Notes: generated by a model from the letters alone, not told the origin. DNA of 64,000 nucleotides from Aestuariispira insulae (GCF_003385955.1 NZ_QRDW01000001.1:186001-250000), one strand, 5' to 3'. Shown: positions 53,531 through 63,531, counted from the first letter of the stretch. A program made the numbers and translations.

Positions 53531-55531
53531 ATGGGCATTGGCAGAAAACTGCCGCATGTGCGGTTCGCATTTTTACTGGTTTTCCTATCCTTCTTGGCCG
53601 GAACGGCCCATGGCACCCCTCCCAAATTGTTGTCTGTGAAAGATCAGAAGGAATACCAGGCAGCCTTTTTGGCAGCCGACAAGAAAAAGTGGCAGGCGGC
53701 CTTCCGCCATGCCGGCCGCACAACGGAGAAGCTGCCGTTAAAAGCCCTGCAGTTTCAATATTATCTGGACCGAGGTACCCAGGCCTCTTTTGAAGAGATT
53801 ACCTCTTTTATTGATGCCAATCCGAACTGGCCCCTACTTACAAGCCTGCAGCGCAACGCCGAACAGCAGATCACAGAAAAGACGCCCCGGAAATTACTGC
53901 TTGGCTGGTTTACCAACAATCCACCGGTCAGCGCACGCGGCATGCTGCATTACGCGAATGCACTGATACAGATTGGACGCCAACAGGATGCCAAGGCACT
54001 GATCCGCACCAGTTGGGTCAAAATGGACCTGACCACAACAGATGAAAAAACCCTGCGAGCCCGCCACCGCAAATGGATCTCCGCGGAGGATAACCTGGCC
54101 CGGCTGGAACGTCTGTTATGGGAAGGAAAAACCAGGGCGGCCCTGCGTCAGGCACGATTGGTGTCCAAAGATTATCGCGCCCTCGCCGAGGCTCGGGTGA
54201 CATTGCGGCGGATGGGATATGGCGTGGATCGTGCGGTCAACAGGGTCCCGGCCAAGTTGAAAAACCATCCGGGACTGGTTTATGAAAGGCTGCGCTGGCG
54301 GGTCCGCAAGGACCGCTACCCGGACGCTATTGACCTGGTTTTAAACAGCAGGGCTGACGAAAGCGCTTATCCTCACCTTTGGTGGCGGCAGCGATCGATC
54401 CTGGCGCGTTGGGCGTTGAAAGAAGGGCGGATCAGCCAGGCATACCGATTGGCCGCCGGTCATGCGGCCAAGGGCGGTTACGCTTTTGCCGATGCGGAAT
54501 GGACCGCCGGCTGGATCGCCCTTCGTTTTCTGCGCGACCCCTCCATGGCGCTGGGCCATTTCAAACGCATGCATGCAGCCGTTTCATACCCCGTTTCGCT
54601 CTCAAGAGGTGCCTATTGGACCGGCCTTGCCTATGAGAGCATGAATAACAAACATGAAGCCCGCCTGTGGTTTGAAAAAGCCGCGGCCTATCCGACGCGG
54701 TTTTACGGGCAAATGGCCGCAAACCATCTTCCATCGTCATTGCGTCCCGTCCTACCCGCAGAATACCGGCCAGGTGCCGCTGAGGTCTCAGCCTTCAATA
54801 AATCCGAGATTGTGCGTTTGATCCGGATGCTGGATCAGGCAAAGGCAGAGGATCAGACCAAACGCATGATTCGCCATTTGGCACAGACAGTTGAAGATGA
54901 AGGCTCATTCGTGCTGATCGCCAGGCTTTCCCATGACTTGGACCGGCCCGATCTCGGCGTCTATACCGCCCGCAAAGCCAACCAAAAACTGTTTGCGCTG
55001 ACTGAGACCGGCTTCCCGACATTATCTTTGAAATCAGGCAACATCCTGGACCAGGCCGTTACGCTGGCGATCATCCGGCAGGAAAGCGCCTTTGATGTGG
55101 CTGCGCGCAGTTCGGCTGGGGCCCGGGGTCTCATGCAGCTTATGCCCGCAACCGCCAAGCAGGTCGCCCGCCAGAATAAACTGAAATACAGCCGCGACCG
55201 GTTAACGGTCGATGGTGCCTACAATGTCACACTGGGACAGAGTTACCTGGCCGGTTTGATCGACCGGTTTGATGGTTCTCTGCCCATGGCATTCGCTGGA
55301 TATAATGCAGGCCCGCATCGGGTTAAACGCTGGCTGAGAGATTACGGTGATCCACGCAATTCTGCCGATGAGGCCCTGGATTGGATCGAGTTCATTCCTT
55401 ACGAGGAAACCCGGAATTATGTACAGCGTGTTCTGGAAAATGTTGTGGTGTACCGCCAACGGGAACAGGGGCGCCACGTGGCGCTGAATTGGGAATTGAT
55501 CAACAGCCTTCAGCCCTATCCCTCCAACTGA
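53531..55531 (+). CDS. slt: soluble-type lytic transglycosylase
   Basis: From the ATG at 53531 it has 666 residues. The signal peptide MGIGRKLPHVRFAFLLVFLSFL-AGTAHG is clear, so an upstream extension to 53393 is unlikely. The long N-terminal alpha-superhelical part (about 40-480) with repeated helical hairpins is like Slt70. The C-terminal SLT domain has the catalytic Glu in AIIRQESAFDVAARSSAGARGLMQLMPATAKQVA, then DGAYNVTLGQSYLAGL and AGYNAGPHRVKRWL. It cuts peptidoglycan glycan chains in the periplasm. It heads a four-gene operon. Confidence 0.93.
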   Translation: MGIGRKLPHVRFAFLLVFLSFLAGTAHGTPPKLLSVKDQKEYQAAFLAADKKKWQAAFRHAGRTTEKLPLKALQFQYYLDRGTQASFEEITSFIDANPNWPLLTSLQRNAEQQITEKTPRKLLLGWFTNNPPVSARGMLHYANALIQIGRQQDAKALIRTSWVKMDLTTTDEKTLRARHRKWISAEDNLARLERLLWEGKTRAALRQARLVSKDYRALAEARVTLRRMGYGVDRAVNRVPAKLKNHPGLVYERLRWRVRKDRYPDAIDLVLNSRADESAYPHLWWRQRSILARWALKEGRISQAYRLAAGHAAKGGYAFADAEWTAGWIALRFLRDPSMALGHFKRMHAAVSYPVSLSRGAYWTGLAYESMNNKHEARLWFEKAAAYPTRFYGQMAANHLPSSLRPVLPAEYRPGAAEVSAFNKSEIVRLIRMLDQAKAEDQTKRMIRHLAQTVEDEGSFVLIARLSHDLDRPDLGVYTARKANQKLFALTETGFPTLSLKSGNILDQAVTLAIIRQESAFDVAARSSAGARGLMQLMPATAKQVARQNKLKYSRDRLTVDGAYNVTLGQSYLAGLIDRFDGSLPMAFAGYNAGPHRVKRWLRDYGDPRNSADEALDWIEFIPYEETRNYVQRVLENVVVYRQREQGRHVALNWELINSLQPYPSN

Positions 55532-55539
55532 GGACAATC

Positions 55540-56229
55540 ATGGAAACGCTCTCTGGGATCAAAGCCTGTGTTTTTGACGCCTATGGCACATTGTTCGATG
55601 TCCATGCCGCTGCGGCAAATTGCAAACCATTGTTGGGGGAGAAATCCGACCAACTGTCCTCGCTTTGGCGTCAAAAACAGTTGGAATATACCTGGCTGAG
55701 AAGCCTGATGGGCGAGTATGCCGATTTTTGGGACATCACCCGGGACGCCCTGGATTATGCAATGGCAGGTGTCAAATTGGCTGATCCGGATATTCGTGCG
55801 CGGCTGCTGGATCTTTATTGGGAGCTGGATGCCTATCCCGAAGTGCCTGAAATGCTCACAGAGTTGAAATCAAATGACTTAAAAACTGCCATTCTTTCAA
55901 ATGGTTCCCCTGACATGCTGACAGCCGCTGTTAACTCGGCCGGATTACCAAGCCTTTTGGATCAAGTGCATTCTGTAGCGGATATTGGCATATTCAAACC
56001 TGCACCGATTGTCTATCAGATGTCTGTTGATCGCCTCGGAGTTTCAGCGGACGAGATCTGCTTCATGTCTTCGAACGCTTGGGATGCGGCCGGGGCCGCG
56101 CATTTCGGATTTCAAGTCGTTTGGGTCAATCGTTTCAACCAGCCGCCGGAACGCCTGCCCGGCAAACCAAAGGCTGTCCTGCCGGACCTCACCAAACTTT
56201 CCGAACTTCTGCGGGAGGCACGTCGGTAA
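55540..56229 (+). CDS. haloacid dehalogenase, type II (HAD family)
   Basis: A 229-residue HAD protein starting at ATG 55540 (TGAGGA upstream), 8 bp after slt. Motif I is CVFDAYGTLFD with the nucleophile Asp, motif II ILSNGSPDML, motif III Lys in IFKPAP, and motif IV MSSNAWDAAGA. This Asp/Asn pattern is that of L-2-haloacid dehalogenases, which replace halogen by hydroxyl, though the physiological substrate may differ. The following hydrolase overlaps by 1 bp (TAATG). Confidence 0.9.
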   Translation: METLSGIKACVFDAYGTLFDVHAAAANCKPLLGEKSDQLSSLWRQKQLEYTWLRSLMGEYADFWDITRDALDYAMAGVKLADPDIRARLLDLYWELDAYPEVPEMLTELKSNDLKTAILSNGSPDMLTAAVNSAGLPSLLDQVHSVADIGIFKPAPIVYQMSVDRLGVSADEICFMSSNAWDAAGAAHFGFQVVWVNRFNQPPERLPGKPKAVLPDLTKLSELLREARR

Positions 56230-57104
56230 TGCAGGAATTCAGTGAGCATTTGTTTCGCGCTCAGGACGGAACCCGTCTCTATTACCGGGAATATGGTGAG
56301 CCGATCCCCCATCAGCCAAGCATTTTATGCCTGTCCGGACTGGCCCGGAATTCCAAGGACTATCATCGTGTGGCCCTGCGCCTGAAAAGCCAGGGTTTTC
56401 ATTTGGTCGTGCTCGATTATCGCGGACGTGGCCGCTCTGACTATTGCGCGGATCCTACCAAATATAATCCAACCGTTTATCTGGATGATATCCGGCATTT
56501 GCTCACCCTGCGAAACCTCCATAAAATCATATTGCTGGGCACCTCACTCGGCGGCTTGTTAGGCATGGGGCTTGGGGCCGCCCTGCCATCCGTTCTGGAA
56601 GCGGTCATCTTGAATGATGTCGGCCCGGACCTGAAACCTGACGGGTTGGATCGCATCATCGGCTACCTGTCCCAACGTCCGGTTTTCGAAAGCTGGGAAA
56701 AGGCAGTCAGCCACATCAAATCGGTTTTTCCCCAGGTCGGTTATGAGCGTGAGGAAGATTGGCGCTGGCTCACGGAAAACAGTTGCAAGGAATGTGATGA
56801 CGGCATGATCCGGTATGATTGGGATCCGAATATTGTGATGCCGATGCGCATTAAGGCGCCCTTACCGGATCTATGGGCACTTTTCCGATCTCTTAGCCAT
56901 GTTCCCGTGCTTTCTTTCCGTGGTGGCACATCTGATATCCTGACCGAAGAAACCTTTGCACGCATGCACAGAAGCCATAATAATATCACCTGTGTGACCG
57001 TGCCTGATGTCGGGCATGTGCCATCCTTACAAGAACCGGAATCCGTTGAGGCTTTGGATGAATTTCTTCTCCCCTACCGCAGAAGCGCGGCCGCAATTCA
57101 GTGA
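56229..57104 (+). CDS. alpha/beta hydrolase
   Basis: It has 291 residues from ATG 56229, overlapping the HAD stop. The nucleophile Ser lies in LLGTSLGGLLGMGLG, the oxyanion region in LCLSGLARNSKDY, the Asp in SFRGGTSDILTEET, and the His in VPDVGHVPSLQEPESV. The LDYRGRGRSDYC segment is typical of the family. The substrate is unknown. It overlaps the threonine dehydratase start by 47 bp. Confidence 0.88.
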   Translation: MQEFSEHLFRAQDGTRLYYREYGEPIPHQPSILCLSGLARNSKDYHRVALRLKSQGFHLVVLDYRGRGRSDYCADPTKYNPTVYLDDIRHLLTLRNLHKIILLGTSLGGLLGMGLGAALPSVLEAVILNDVGPDLKPDGLDRIIGYLSQRPVFESWEKAVSHIKSVFPQVGYEREEDWRWLTENSCKECDDGMIRYDWDPNIVMPMRIKAPLPDLWALFRSLSHVPVLSFRGGTSDILTEETFARMHRSHNNITCVTVPDVGHVPSLQEPESVEALDEFLLPYRRSAAAIQ

Positions 57105-58056
57105 CATTCTTCAAGCTGCTGAACGTATCAAAGGCAAAGCCGTAAGAACGCCTCTGCTGGAGTCTCCCATTCTCAATGAGCAATTGGGAGCAAGGGTTCT
57201 TTTCAAACCGGAAAACCTTCAGCGAACCGGTTCGTTCAAATACAGGGGTGCAACCAATACCATCCAGGCTTTGAGTGATGAGCAAAGACGCAATGGTGTC
57301 ACGGCTTTTTCTTCAGGAAATCATGCCCAGGGCGTTGCCGCAGCAGCAAAAGAAGCGGGCATACCCGCAACCATCGTCATGCCCAAGGATGCCCCCTCGA
57401 TCAAGATCAGGAATACCAGGGCCTACGGTGCCGACATTATCCTTTATGACCGTTACACAGAAGATCGGGAGGCCATTGGCCAGCGGGTTAGCGAAGAGAC
57501 CGGCGCAACCTTGATCAAGCCTTATGACGCCTCTCTCACCATTACCGGCCAGGGAACGATCGGCCTGGAGATCGCCGAACAGGCTGCGGAAATGTCGTTG
57601 CAACCGGATATCATCCTCGCTCCCTGCGGCGGCGGCGGCCTTATGTCTGGGATTGCCCTTGCCAGTGAGGAGCTTTTGCCAAAAACCGAGCTTTATGCGG
57701 TGGAACCAGCTGGCTTTGATGATACCGTGCGTTCACTGGCGAGCGGCACACGTGAGACCAACAGTGCCGGTGCACGGTCATTCTGCGACGCCCTGCTGTC
57801 GCCGTCGCCGGGTGAAATCACCTTCCCGATCAATCAGAAACTGCTCAAAGGTGCCGTTTCGGTGACAGATGAAGAGGTCACCGAAGCCGTCAAGTTAGCC
57901 TTTGGTCAAATGAAATTGGTTGTCGAACCGGGCGGCGCCGTCGGTTTGGCCGCTGTGTTGGCCGGGAAGATCGATATTCGGCAAAAAACCATCATCGTCG
58001 TCCTATCCGGGGGCAATGTGGATGCGGAATTGTTCCGCACCATCCTAGCGGCGTAA
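57058..58056 (+). CDS. threonine ammonia-lyase / serine-threonine dehydratase family (PLP fold type II)
   Basis: A 332-residue PLP enzyme from ATG 57058 (TTGAGG just upstream), inside the end of the hydrolase gene. The PLP lysine is in LQRTGSFKYRGA, then VTAFSSGNHAQGVAAAAKEAG, IVMPKDAPSIKIRNTRAYGA, and the phosphate-binding glycines in PCGGGGLMSGIALAS. There is no ACT domain, so it is the short, catabolic type. It deaminates threonine or serine; a racemase role is also possible in this family. Confidence 0.9.
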   Translation: MNFFSPTAEARPQFSDILQAAERIKGKAVRTPLLESPILNEQLGARVLFKPENLQRTGSFKYRGATNTIQALSDEQRRNGVTAFSSGNHAQGVAAAAKEAGIPATIVMPKDAPSIKIRNTRAYGADIILYDRYTEDREAIGQRVSEETGATLIKPYDASLTITGQGTIGLEIAEQAAEMSLQPDIILAPCGGGGLMSGIALASEELLPKTELYAVEPAGFDDTVRSLASGTRETNSAGARSFCDALLSPSPGEITFPINQKLLKGAVSVTDEEVTEAVKLAFGQMKLVVEPGGAVGLAAVLAGKIDIRQKTIIVVLSGGNVDAELFRTILAA

Positions 58057-58062
58057 GCAATA

Positions 58063-58584
58063 TTATTCTGCGGCACTGGCTCCGGAGGCACCTGTTGTCT
58101 GCGGACCGGAGGACACAGTGGCACCGGGCGCGCCGGTGTTTTCCCGCGTTGCCTGAGCTGAGTCCGCAGGATTATTTTCCGGTTGATCTGTATTCATGGC
58201 TTGCTTCAACTGGTCCGGCTCAACCCGTTTGCAAAGGCCCTGCACATAGGCCCCGGCTTCAATGGAAAGACTGTCATGACGAATGTCGCCAGTCACCCGG
58301 GCCGTTGCCGTCAAAACGACAACGCGGGCTACGATCTCGCCCTTAACAGTGCCGGCAATCCGAATGTGGTCACCATAGATCGTGCCTGTCACAATTGCGG
58401 TTTCCCCCACAGTCAGCTTGCTGCTGCGAACATCGCCATCAACCTTGCCGTCTATCTGTATATCACCGTCACTGACCAGGTTGCCGACTATGGCCAGATC
58501 CTGTGCGAGCACCGAAAGCTGATTATGATGAACCGGCTTTTTCTCCGCCTCTGTTGTCGGAGATGATTTAGCCCTTGTAAACAT
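58063..58584 (-). CDS. bactofilin (polymer-forming cytoskeletal protein)
   Basis: From ATG 58584 (MFTRAKSSPTTEAEKK) it has 173 residues. The bactofilin domain (about 30-125) has the beta-helical repeats VGNLVSDGDIQIDGKVDGDV, IVTGTIYGDHIRIAGTVKGEI and VTGDIRHDSLSIEAGAYVQG. A polar Asn/Ala/Gly tail follows. Bactofilins form membrane-bound filaments that guide wall synthesis and cell shape. It overlaps the M23 peptidase gene by 17 bp, the usual pairing of a bactofilin with a wall hydrolase. Confidence 0.92.
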   Translation of the reverse strand: MFTRAKSSPTTEAEKKPVHHNQLSVLAQDLAIVGNLVSDGDIQIDGKVDGDVRSSKLTVGETAIVTGTIYGDHIRIAGTVKGEIVARVVVLTATARVTGDIRHDSLSIEAGAYVQGLCKRVEPDQLKQAMNTDQPENNPADSAQATRENTGAPGATVSSGPQTTGASGASAAE

Positions 58585-60427
58585 GGCGCCCCGCTTCAAT
58601 GAACAACACCGGATCCACGGGCTTGCCATCCACCCGGATCTCATAATGGACATGAGGGCCGGTACTGCGCCCCGTGCTGCCCAGTTTACCGATCACTGCA
58701 CGATGTCCGATTTCCTGCCCCCGCTTGACCAGCACTTTTTTCAGATGGCCATAGCGTGTGATGATGCCACAACCATGATCAATTTCCACCATGCGACCAT
58801 ACTGATTGCTATTACCTGCCTTGGTGACTTTGCCAGGCGCAGTTGAGAAGACTTTTGTACCCGGCCAACCACCCATATCGACACCTTTATGCATGGCCCG
58901 TTTGCCGGTGAAGGGATCCTTGCGCTTTCCGAATTTGCTGGTCAAATGATAATAGTCAACCGGTGAGACAAGCGGGGTACAGCCCAGCACTTTTCGCAGG
59001 GCCTGCCAGCGCTGCACCTTGTTTTCAAGATGCCCGACATTCATCGCCAGATCCGCCGAGCTGCCGGTAATACTGCCGCCTTCTTGTTCCAAAGGCCCGC
59101 CCTGGCCGCTTGCAAAGCCGGTCAGCGCCAGCATGCGTTCCACATCCAAGCCCGTGGAGGCAATCACCTTCTCAGACTGTGCGATATTTGCCGACGTATC
59201 ATCGGTGAGCTGTTCCACCAGCGCCATTTGGGTGTCGTGAAGGCTTTCGATCTCACCGAGCAAAGCCAAAGCGCGTTCCGGTTCACCAGCCCCCGTGCGA
59301 TCGTGCGATGTTGGTTCGTGACCGGCCACCCTGCTCAGCCCGTCCAACACCGTATCCAGGGCGCGGTTGGCCTTAACAGCCGCATCCCGGCTTTTCTCCA
59401 GCTTCGTAATCACACTGGCACTGCCGGTTTCCAGCAAGGCAAGCTGTGCCATACCGCGAAATTCTCCGGTTTCGTCAGAGAGATCCGCCAATTGCGCTGT
59501 CGGTGCCACTTTTTGCAGCCGCTCGTTCACGGCCGCAATACGCCTCTCAATTTCAACCTGGTCGCGGTTCAATTGGTCCAGCCGGTCGCGGGTGGCAGCC
59601 AGTTCAACGGTCAAAAGTGCCTTGTCGCGCTCCAGCTTTTGTGTGCTGCCTTGGGACTGGGTCAATTGCGCGTTCAAGGTTTCAACTTCAGAGATCAGGC
59701 GCACGCTGTTATTCCGCGAGCGGCTAATGGAATCTTTCAAACTGTCGACCCGGCTTTCAAGCTGAGTCCGCAACAGGATCAAATCCTCATTCTCCTGGCG
59801 TGCATCACTCAGGGACACATCCTTTCGCCGGGCATCCCGTTCCAGAGACCGGATCGAATCATGCGCATCCGCCAGGGTTGCCTCCAACTCCTTGATCTTG
59901 TCATGCAAGACATCCCGCGACGCAATCAGGCGATGCCGCTCATCCGGAGGCACATCCAGATCGATATAGGCTTGATTCAGGGTCCGCGTCAGCGCCCGAC
60001 CGATATCGACAAAGGCGGTCATCTCTTCGGTTAAGTCAGACGAATCCGCAGCAACCAGTTGTCCATTGACGAGCCGCTCGGATATCTCGTTCGAGATCGT
60101 CTTAAGCTGTTTCTGATAGGCACCCAGCTCTCCCAGCACGCTGTCATAAGCCAGCTTTGCCTCGGCAATTTCAACACGTCGCTGATCCAGAAGATTATCC
60201 TGATAAAGGCTTGCCACGGTTGCGCCGGTCGCCCAGGTCAACCCAATTAATGCGATCGCCGCACTGCCGGCCTGGAATGCTGTGGTCAACCGGATATGGC
60301 GAACCCGGTCTTCACTGCGGAGCAAAAGCTCCCGCTCACGGAAAAGGCGCTGAAACCAGGTTTTCCGTTTCTTTTGTGACAACAGCGACTTACCCAATGC
60401 GCTGCCTGACGATTTTCTATCAGCCAT
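58568..60427 (-). CDS. M23 (LytM) family metallopeptidase with coiled coil
   Basis: It has 619 residues from ATG 60427. A basic N-terminal cytosolic part is followed by one membrane helix (about 58-80, ALIGLTWATGATVASLY), a long coiled coil (about 85-400), and a C-terminal M23 domain. The zinc ligands are complete: H-x3-D in AMHKGVDMGG and HVH in STGPHVHYEIRV, with KFGKRKDPFTG before. It is an inner-membrane-anchored peptidoglycan endopeptidase facing the periplasm. Its 3' end overlaps the bactofilin start. Confidence 0.92.
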   Translation of the reverse strand: MADRKSSGSALGKSLLSQKKRKTWFQRLFRERELLLRSEDRVRHIRLTTAFQAGSAAIALIGLTWATGATVASLYQDNLLDQRRVEIAEAKLAYDSVLGELGAYQKQLKTISNEISERLVNGQLVAADSSDLTEEMTAFVDIGRALTRTLNQAYIDLDVPPDERHRLIASRDVLHDKIKELEATLADAHDSIRSLERDARRKDVSLSDARQENEDLILLRTQLESRVDSLKDSISRSRNNSVRLISEVETLNAQLTQSQGSTQKLERDKALLTVELAATRDRLDQLNRDQVEIERRIAAVNERLQKVAPTAQLADLSDETGEFRGMAQLALLETGSASVITKLEKSRDAAVKANRALDTVLDGLSRVAGHEPTSHDRTGAGEPERALALLGEIESLHDTQMALVEQLTDDTSANIAQSEKVIASTGLDVERMLALTGFASGQGGPLEQEGGSITGSSADLAMNVGHLENKVQRWQALRKVLGCTPLVSPVDYYHLTSKFGKRKDPFTGKRAMHKGVDMGGWPGTKVFSTAPGKVTKAGNSNQYGRMVEIDHGCGIITRYGHLKKVLVKRGQEIGHRAVIGKLGSTGRSTGPHVHYEIRVDGKPVDPVLFIEAGRHVYKG

Positions 60428-60636
60428 TCCTGTTCTCACAGGTCCCCATCCGAATGTCCAAGCCCCGGGGGCCTAACGACCCCCTCCATGCAGTGAAACT
60501 GCGGTTGCAGTAGAGAATCTTCAGCGCCCAGAGTCAAACGATTAGCTTAGAATAACCGATTCGTCGGCATTCACCTAATCTGCCGACAGCCACAGCTGTC
60601 ACTAATAAGATTATGAGATTCTTTTGGAAAGCCGGT

Positions 60637-62493
60637 TCAAGCCCGGTCCCGGTCGTCCTGAACCACAGGCTGTTCATCATAATTGAGCCGGTCTTTCGGG
60701 AAGATTGCAAAGACCGTCGTTCCCTTGCCCGGTATGGAATCAATCTTCAGTTTGCCCCCATGCGCGTCCATCAGCATGTCGGATAGCGGCAGGCCGAGCC
60801 CGGTTCCTTCTTCCGATTGAGTCCAAGGGCTATCCAAGCGGCCAAAAGGCTGCATAACGGTCTCAATGTCTGTTCCAGACATGCCTAACCCCGTGTCGGA
60901 AACATAAAGCTCAAGCTCCTGCGCCTCGTTGACCTGGGCACCAACCACCACCTTCCCCTCTTCGGGTGTGAATTTGATAGCGTTTGTGACCAGATTGAGA
61001 AGAACCTGTTTCACCGCCCTTTTATCTGCGCGCAAGACCGGTATACCATTGGTCAATGCCTTGCCGAGTTCAATACGCTTATTGCGCGCCCGGTATTCCA
61101 CAAACCGTGTGCAATCCGATAGCAGAGCCGGCAAGTCGATAATGTCATCGCGTGGGGTAAAGGCACCGGCCTCAATCTTTGAAACATCCAGAATATCGTT
61201 GATCAAATCAAGCAGGTGGCTGCCGCTGGTGAAAATATCGTCGGCATATTCCTTGTATTTAACCCGGCCAACCTGCCCCAGCATCTCCATCCGGATGATA
61301 TCCGAGAAACCGAGAATGGCGTTTAGCGGGGTTCGCAATTCGTGGCTCATATTCGCCAGGAACCGGGATTTGGCCTGGTTGGCCGCATCCGCGTCCTCCT
61401 TGGCCATCTGTAATTCCATCTCACGTTTTTTCAGCTCGGTGATATCAGTCCTGACCGCAACCGTGCCACCCGCGCTGGTCCCATGCTCGGTGCACAAAAT
61501 CCACCGCCCGTCATCCAAGCGAAGCACTTTTTGCTCGTTGTATTTTCGATGCGCTTCCAGCTGCTCGGCCACAAAGACATCCTCGCGCCCCTCCGCTCCG
61601 GGGAAGTGGTTCGCCGCCACCCCCGCCCGGACGATATCCTCGAAATAAGCCCCTTCCTGGACCACCTGGGCAACCCTGGGAGTCAAACTGACAAATTTCT
61701 TGTTGTAGAGCACCAGACGGTCATTCTCATCGAACAGGGCAAATCCGTCCGACATGGAATTCACTGCGTCGCGCAGCCTCGCTTCGGATTCACGGGCGCG
61801 CTCTTCACTCTCACGCATGGCGTTTTCCGCATTCGCCTGCAGCTTGAGCATTTCGTTATAAGCTTTCACCACCTCGCCCAGCTCATCGGTCGAGGTCCAT
61901 TCCACCGGCGTGCGGATATCGCTGTTTTTGACCAACTCGATGGAGTTCATTAATTCCCGAAGGGGATAACCGATGGTCCGCTCGGTCGCGATAACCGTCG
62001 CAGCCACAATCACCGCCGTCAAAATGATAAGGATCAGCGCATTTCGCTGCAGCCGGCTGAAAACCTCTTGACGCATCCGCTCTCCATGCAGGGCGACAGT
62101 CACAGAACCGATGATCTCCTCATGGTCGCTCGCGCTATAGACAATCGGCAAGGTTTTGGAGACGGATACCGGGACATCGCCGACACCGCTTGCCCGCAAT
62201 GACGCCACTTCCTCGCCCGTGAAATCACGCACGGTCACATAGAGAAAATCCGGATCCTGTTCGAGGGCCAGCAAAATCGGGCTGATCGCACGGATATCAT
62301 AGTTCCAGAGCGGACTGGCCAGAGCCAGGGCCTGAACCTTGGTGTTTTGCACCAAGCGCTGCTGGAGGTTCTCCTGCGCCGAAGTGATCCCGGCATATTC
62401 CAACAGCGCAAACAGCGAAATCATGCTGATTGCAATCAACGGCAGGACGACAGACAACAGTTTCGCCCGAATTGAGTTGATCAAATTAAACAT
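60637..62493 (-). CDS. membrane sensor histidine kinase with HAMP and PAS, no partner regulator beside it
   Basis: It has 618 residues. Helices lie at about 10-30 and 150-172 with a periplasmic sensor between, then HAMP (about 170-222), a short coiled coil, a PAS domain (about 235-350, SMSDGFALFDENDRLVLYNK), the H-box MSHELRTPLNAILGFSDII, N-box LLNLVTNAIKFTPEEGKVV, and G-box GTGLGLPLSDMLMDAHGGKL. It resembles PAS-7-type kinases. No response regulator gene is within the visible neighbourhood, so it is an orphan. Confidence 0.93.
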   Translation of the reverse strand: MFNLINSIRAKLLSVVLPLIAISMISLFALLEYAGITSAQENLQQRLVQNTKVQALALASPLWNYDIRAISPILLALEQDPDFLYVTVRDFTGEEVASLRASGVGDVPVSVSKTLPIVYSASDHEEIIGSVTVALHGERMRQEVFSRLQRNALILIILTAVIVAATVIATERTIGYPLRELMNSIELVKNSDIRTPVEWTSTDELGEVVKAYNEMLKLQANAENAMRESEERARESEARLRDAVNSMSDGFALFDENDRLVLYNKKFVSLTPRVAQVVQEGAYFEDIVRAGVAANHFPGAEGREDVFVAEQLEAHRKYNEQKVLRLDDGRWILCTEHGTSAGGTVAVRTDITELKKREMELQMAKEDADAANQAKSRFLANMSHELRTPLNAILGFSDIIRMEMLGQVGRVKYKEYADDIFTSGSHLLDLINDILDVSKIEAGAFTPRDDIIDLPALLSDCTRFVEYRARNKRIELGKALTNGIPVLRADKRAVKQVLLNLVTNAIKFTPEEGKVVVGAQVNEAQELELYVSDTGLGMSGTDIETVMQPFGRLDSPWTQSEEGTGLGLPLSDMLMDAHGGKLKIDSIPGKGTTVFAIFPKDRLNYDEQPVVQDDRDRA

Positions 62494-62594
62494 ACAGAGG
62501 AACCGTCAGCCATCCATCCTTGCACTGCTACCTGCTTGCCTTGGTGCCGGGCAAGAATATGACATTTGTCTATAGCTGGCCACAAGATATCCAA

Positions 62595-63512
62595 CTAAGC
62601 GCATAAAATGTCTTCAAAATCCGAATCTCTGGCGATCTGTTTCACCAACCAATTCTGAAACCTCTTGATACTGGGATCGTTGCGTCGATCCTTGCGATAG
62701 ACAAGACACCAGCCTTCTGGTTTGCGGATTTCACACTCAAAAGGCTTAACCAGTCGCCCCTTACGCAATTCCTCCATGGCCCAGGGGCCATTGACCAGCG
62801 CTATCCCCTGCCCCTCGATCGCGGCTTTCATGGAGAGGATATAGCTGTCAAATGTCGGCCCCGGTGCCTCAGCCAACTCCGGCACACCCGCCGCCGCGAG
62901 CCAGTCATCCCATTCCTCTGGCGCGGTATAGACCCGCAACAGGGAATGGCGGCCCAGATCCTGCGGGGATTTAATTCCCTCATCGCCGTCAACCAGTGCC
63001 GGGGCGCAAACGGGATAAAGCACACCGTCGAACAAGGGGACATATTGAAGGTCCTGCTGTTTCTTGCGCACATAGAGAATCGCCAGGTCCGCATCATTCC
63101 GATCAAATTCCCAATCCAGATAGGACGTGGAAAGGCGCACCTGCATGCCAGGCTCCGCCTGCTGAAAGTCATGCAGCCGCGGCACCAGCCAGTTCATCGC
63201 AACCGTGATATAGACCTGCAACGCCAGCACATCCGGCGAGCCTGTTGCGGTCAGGAAACGGGTGCCGTCACTGATCCGGTCAAAGGCATCCCGCAAAATC
63301 GGATAATAGAAGGCGCCTTCTTCCGTCAACATGACAGAGCGCGCCGAGCGGTTGAACAGAACTACGCCCAACTGTTCCTCAAGCCCCTTGACCTGATGGG
63401 AGACTGCAGAATGGGTGACGTTCAACTCCTCCGCAGCTTTGCGGAAGCTTAAATGCCGTGCCGCCGCTTCAAAAGCCCTGAGCGCACTAAGACTGGGAAT
63501 TTTACGGGCCAT
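62595..63512 (-). CDS. LysR-type regulator, GcvA-like
   Basis: A 305-residue protein with HTH ALRAFEAAARHLSFRKAAEELNVTHSAVSHQVKGLEEQ and effector domain (YITVAMNWLVPRLHDFQQAEPGMQVRLS, GQGIALVNGPWAMEELRKGRLVKPF). It is divergent from the MttB-family gene (120 bp). A 20-bp near-perfect palindrome at 63532-63551 sits right between. Regulation of the mttB-type gene by a one-carbon or quaternary-amine ligand is inference. Confidence 0.92.
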   Translation of the reverse strand: MARKIPSLSALRAFEAAARHLSFRKAAEELNVTHSAVSHQVKGLEEQLGVVLFNRSARSVMLTEEGAFYYPILRDAFDRISDGTRFLTATGSPDVLALQVYITVAMNWLVPRLHDFQQAEPGMQVRLSTSYLDWEFDRNDADLAILYVRKKQQDLQYVPLFDGVLYPVCAPALVDGDEGIKSPQDLGRHSLLRVYTAPEEWDDWLAAAGVPELAEAPGPTFDSYILSMKAAIEGQGIALVNGPWAMEELRKGRLVKPFECEIRKPEGWCLVYRKDRRNDPSIKRFQNWLVKQIARDSDFEDILCA

Positions 63513-63531
63513 GGACCAATATCACTCTTTG

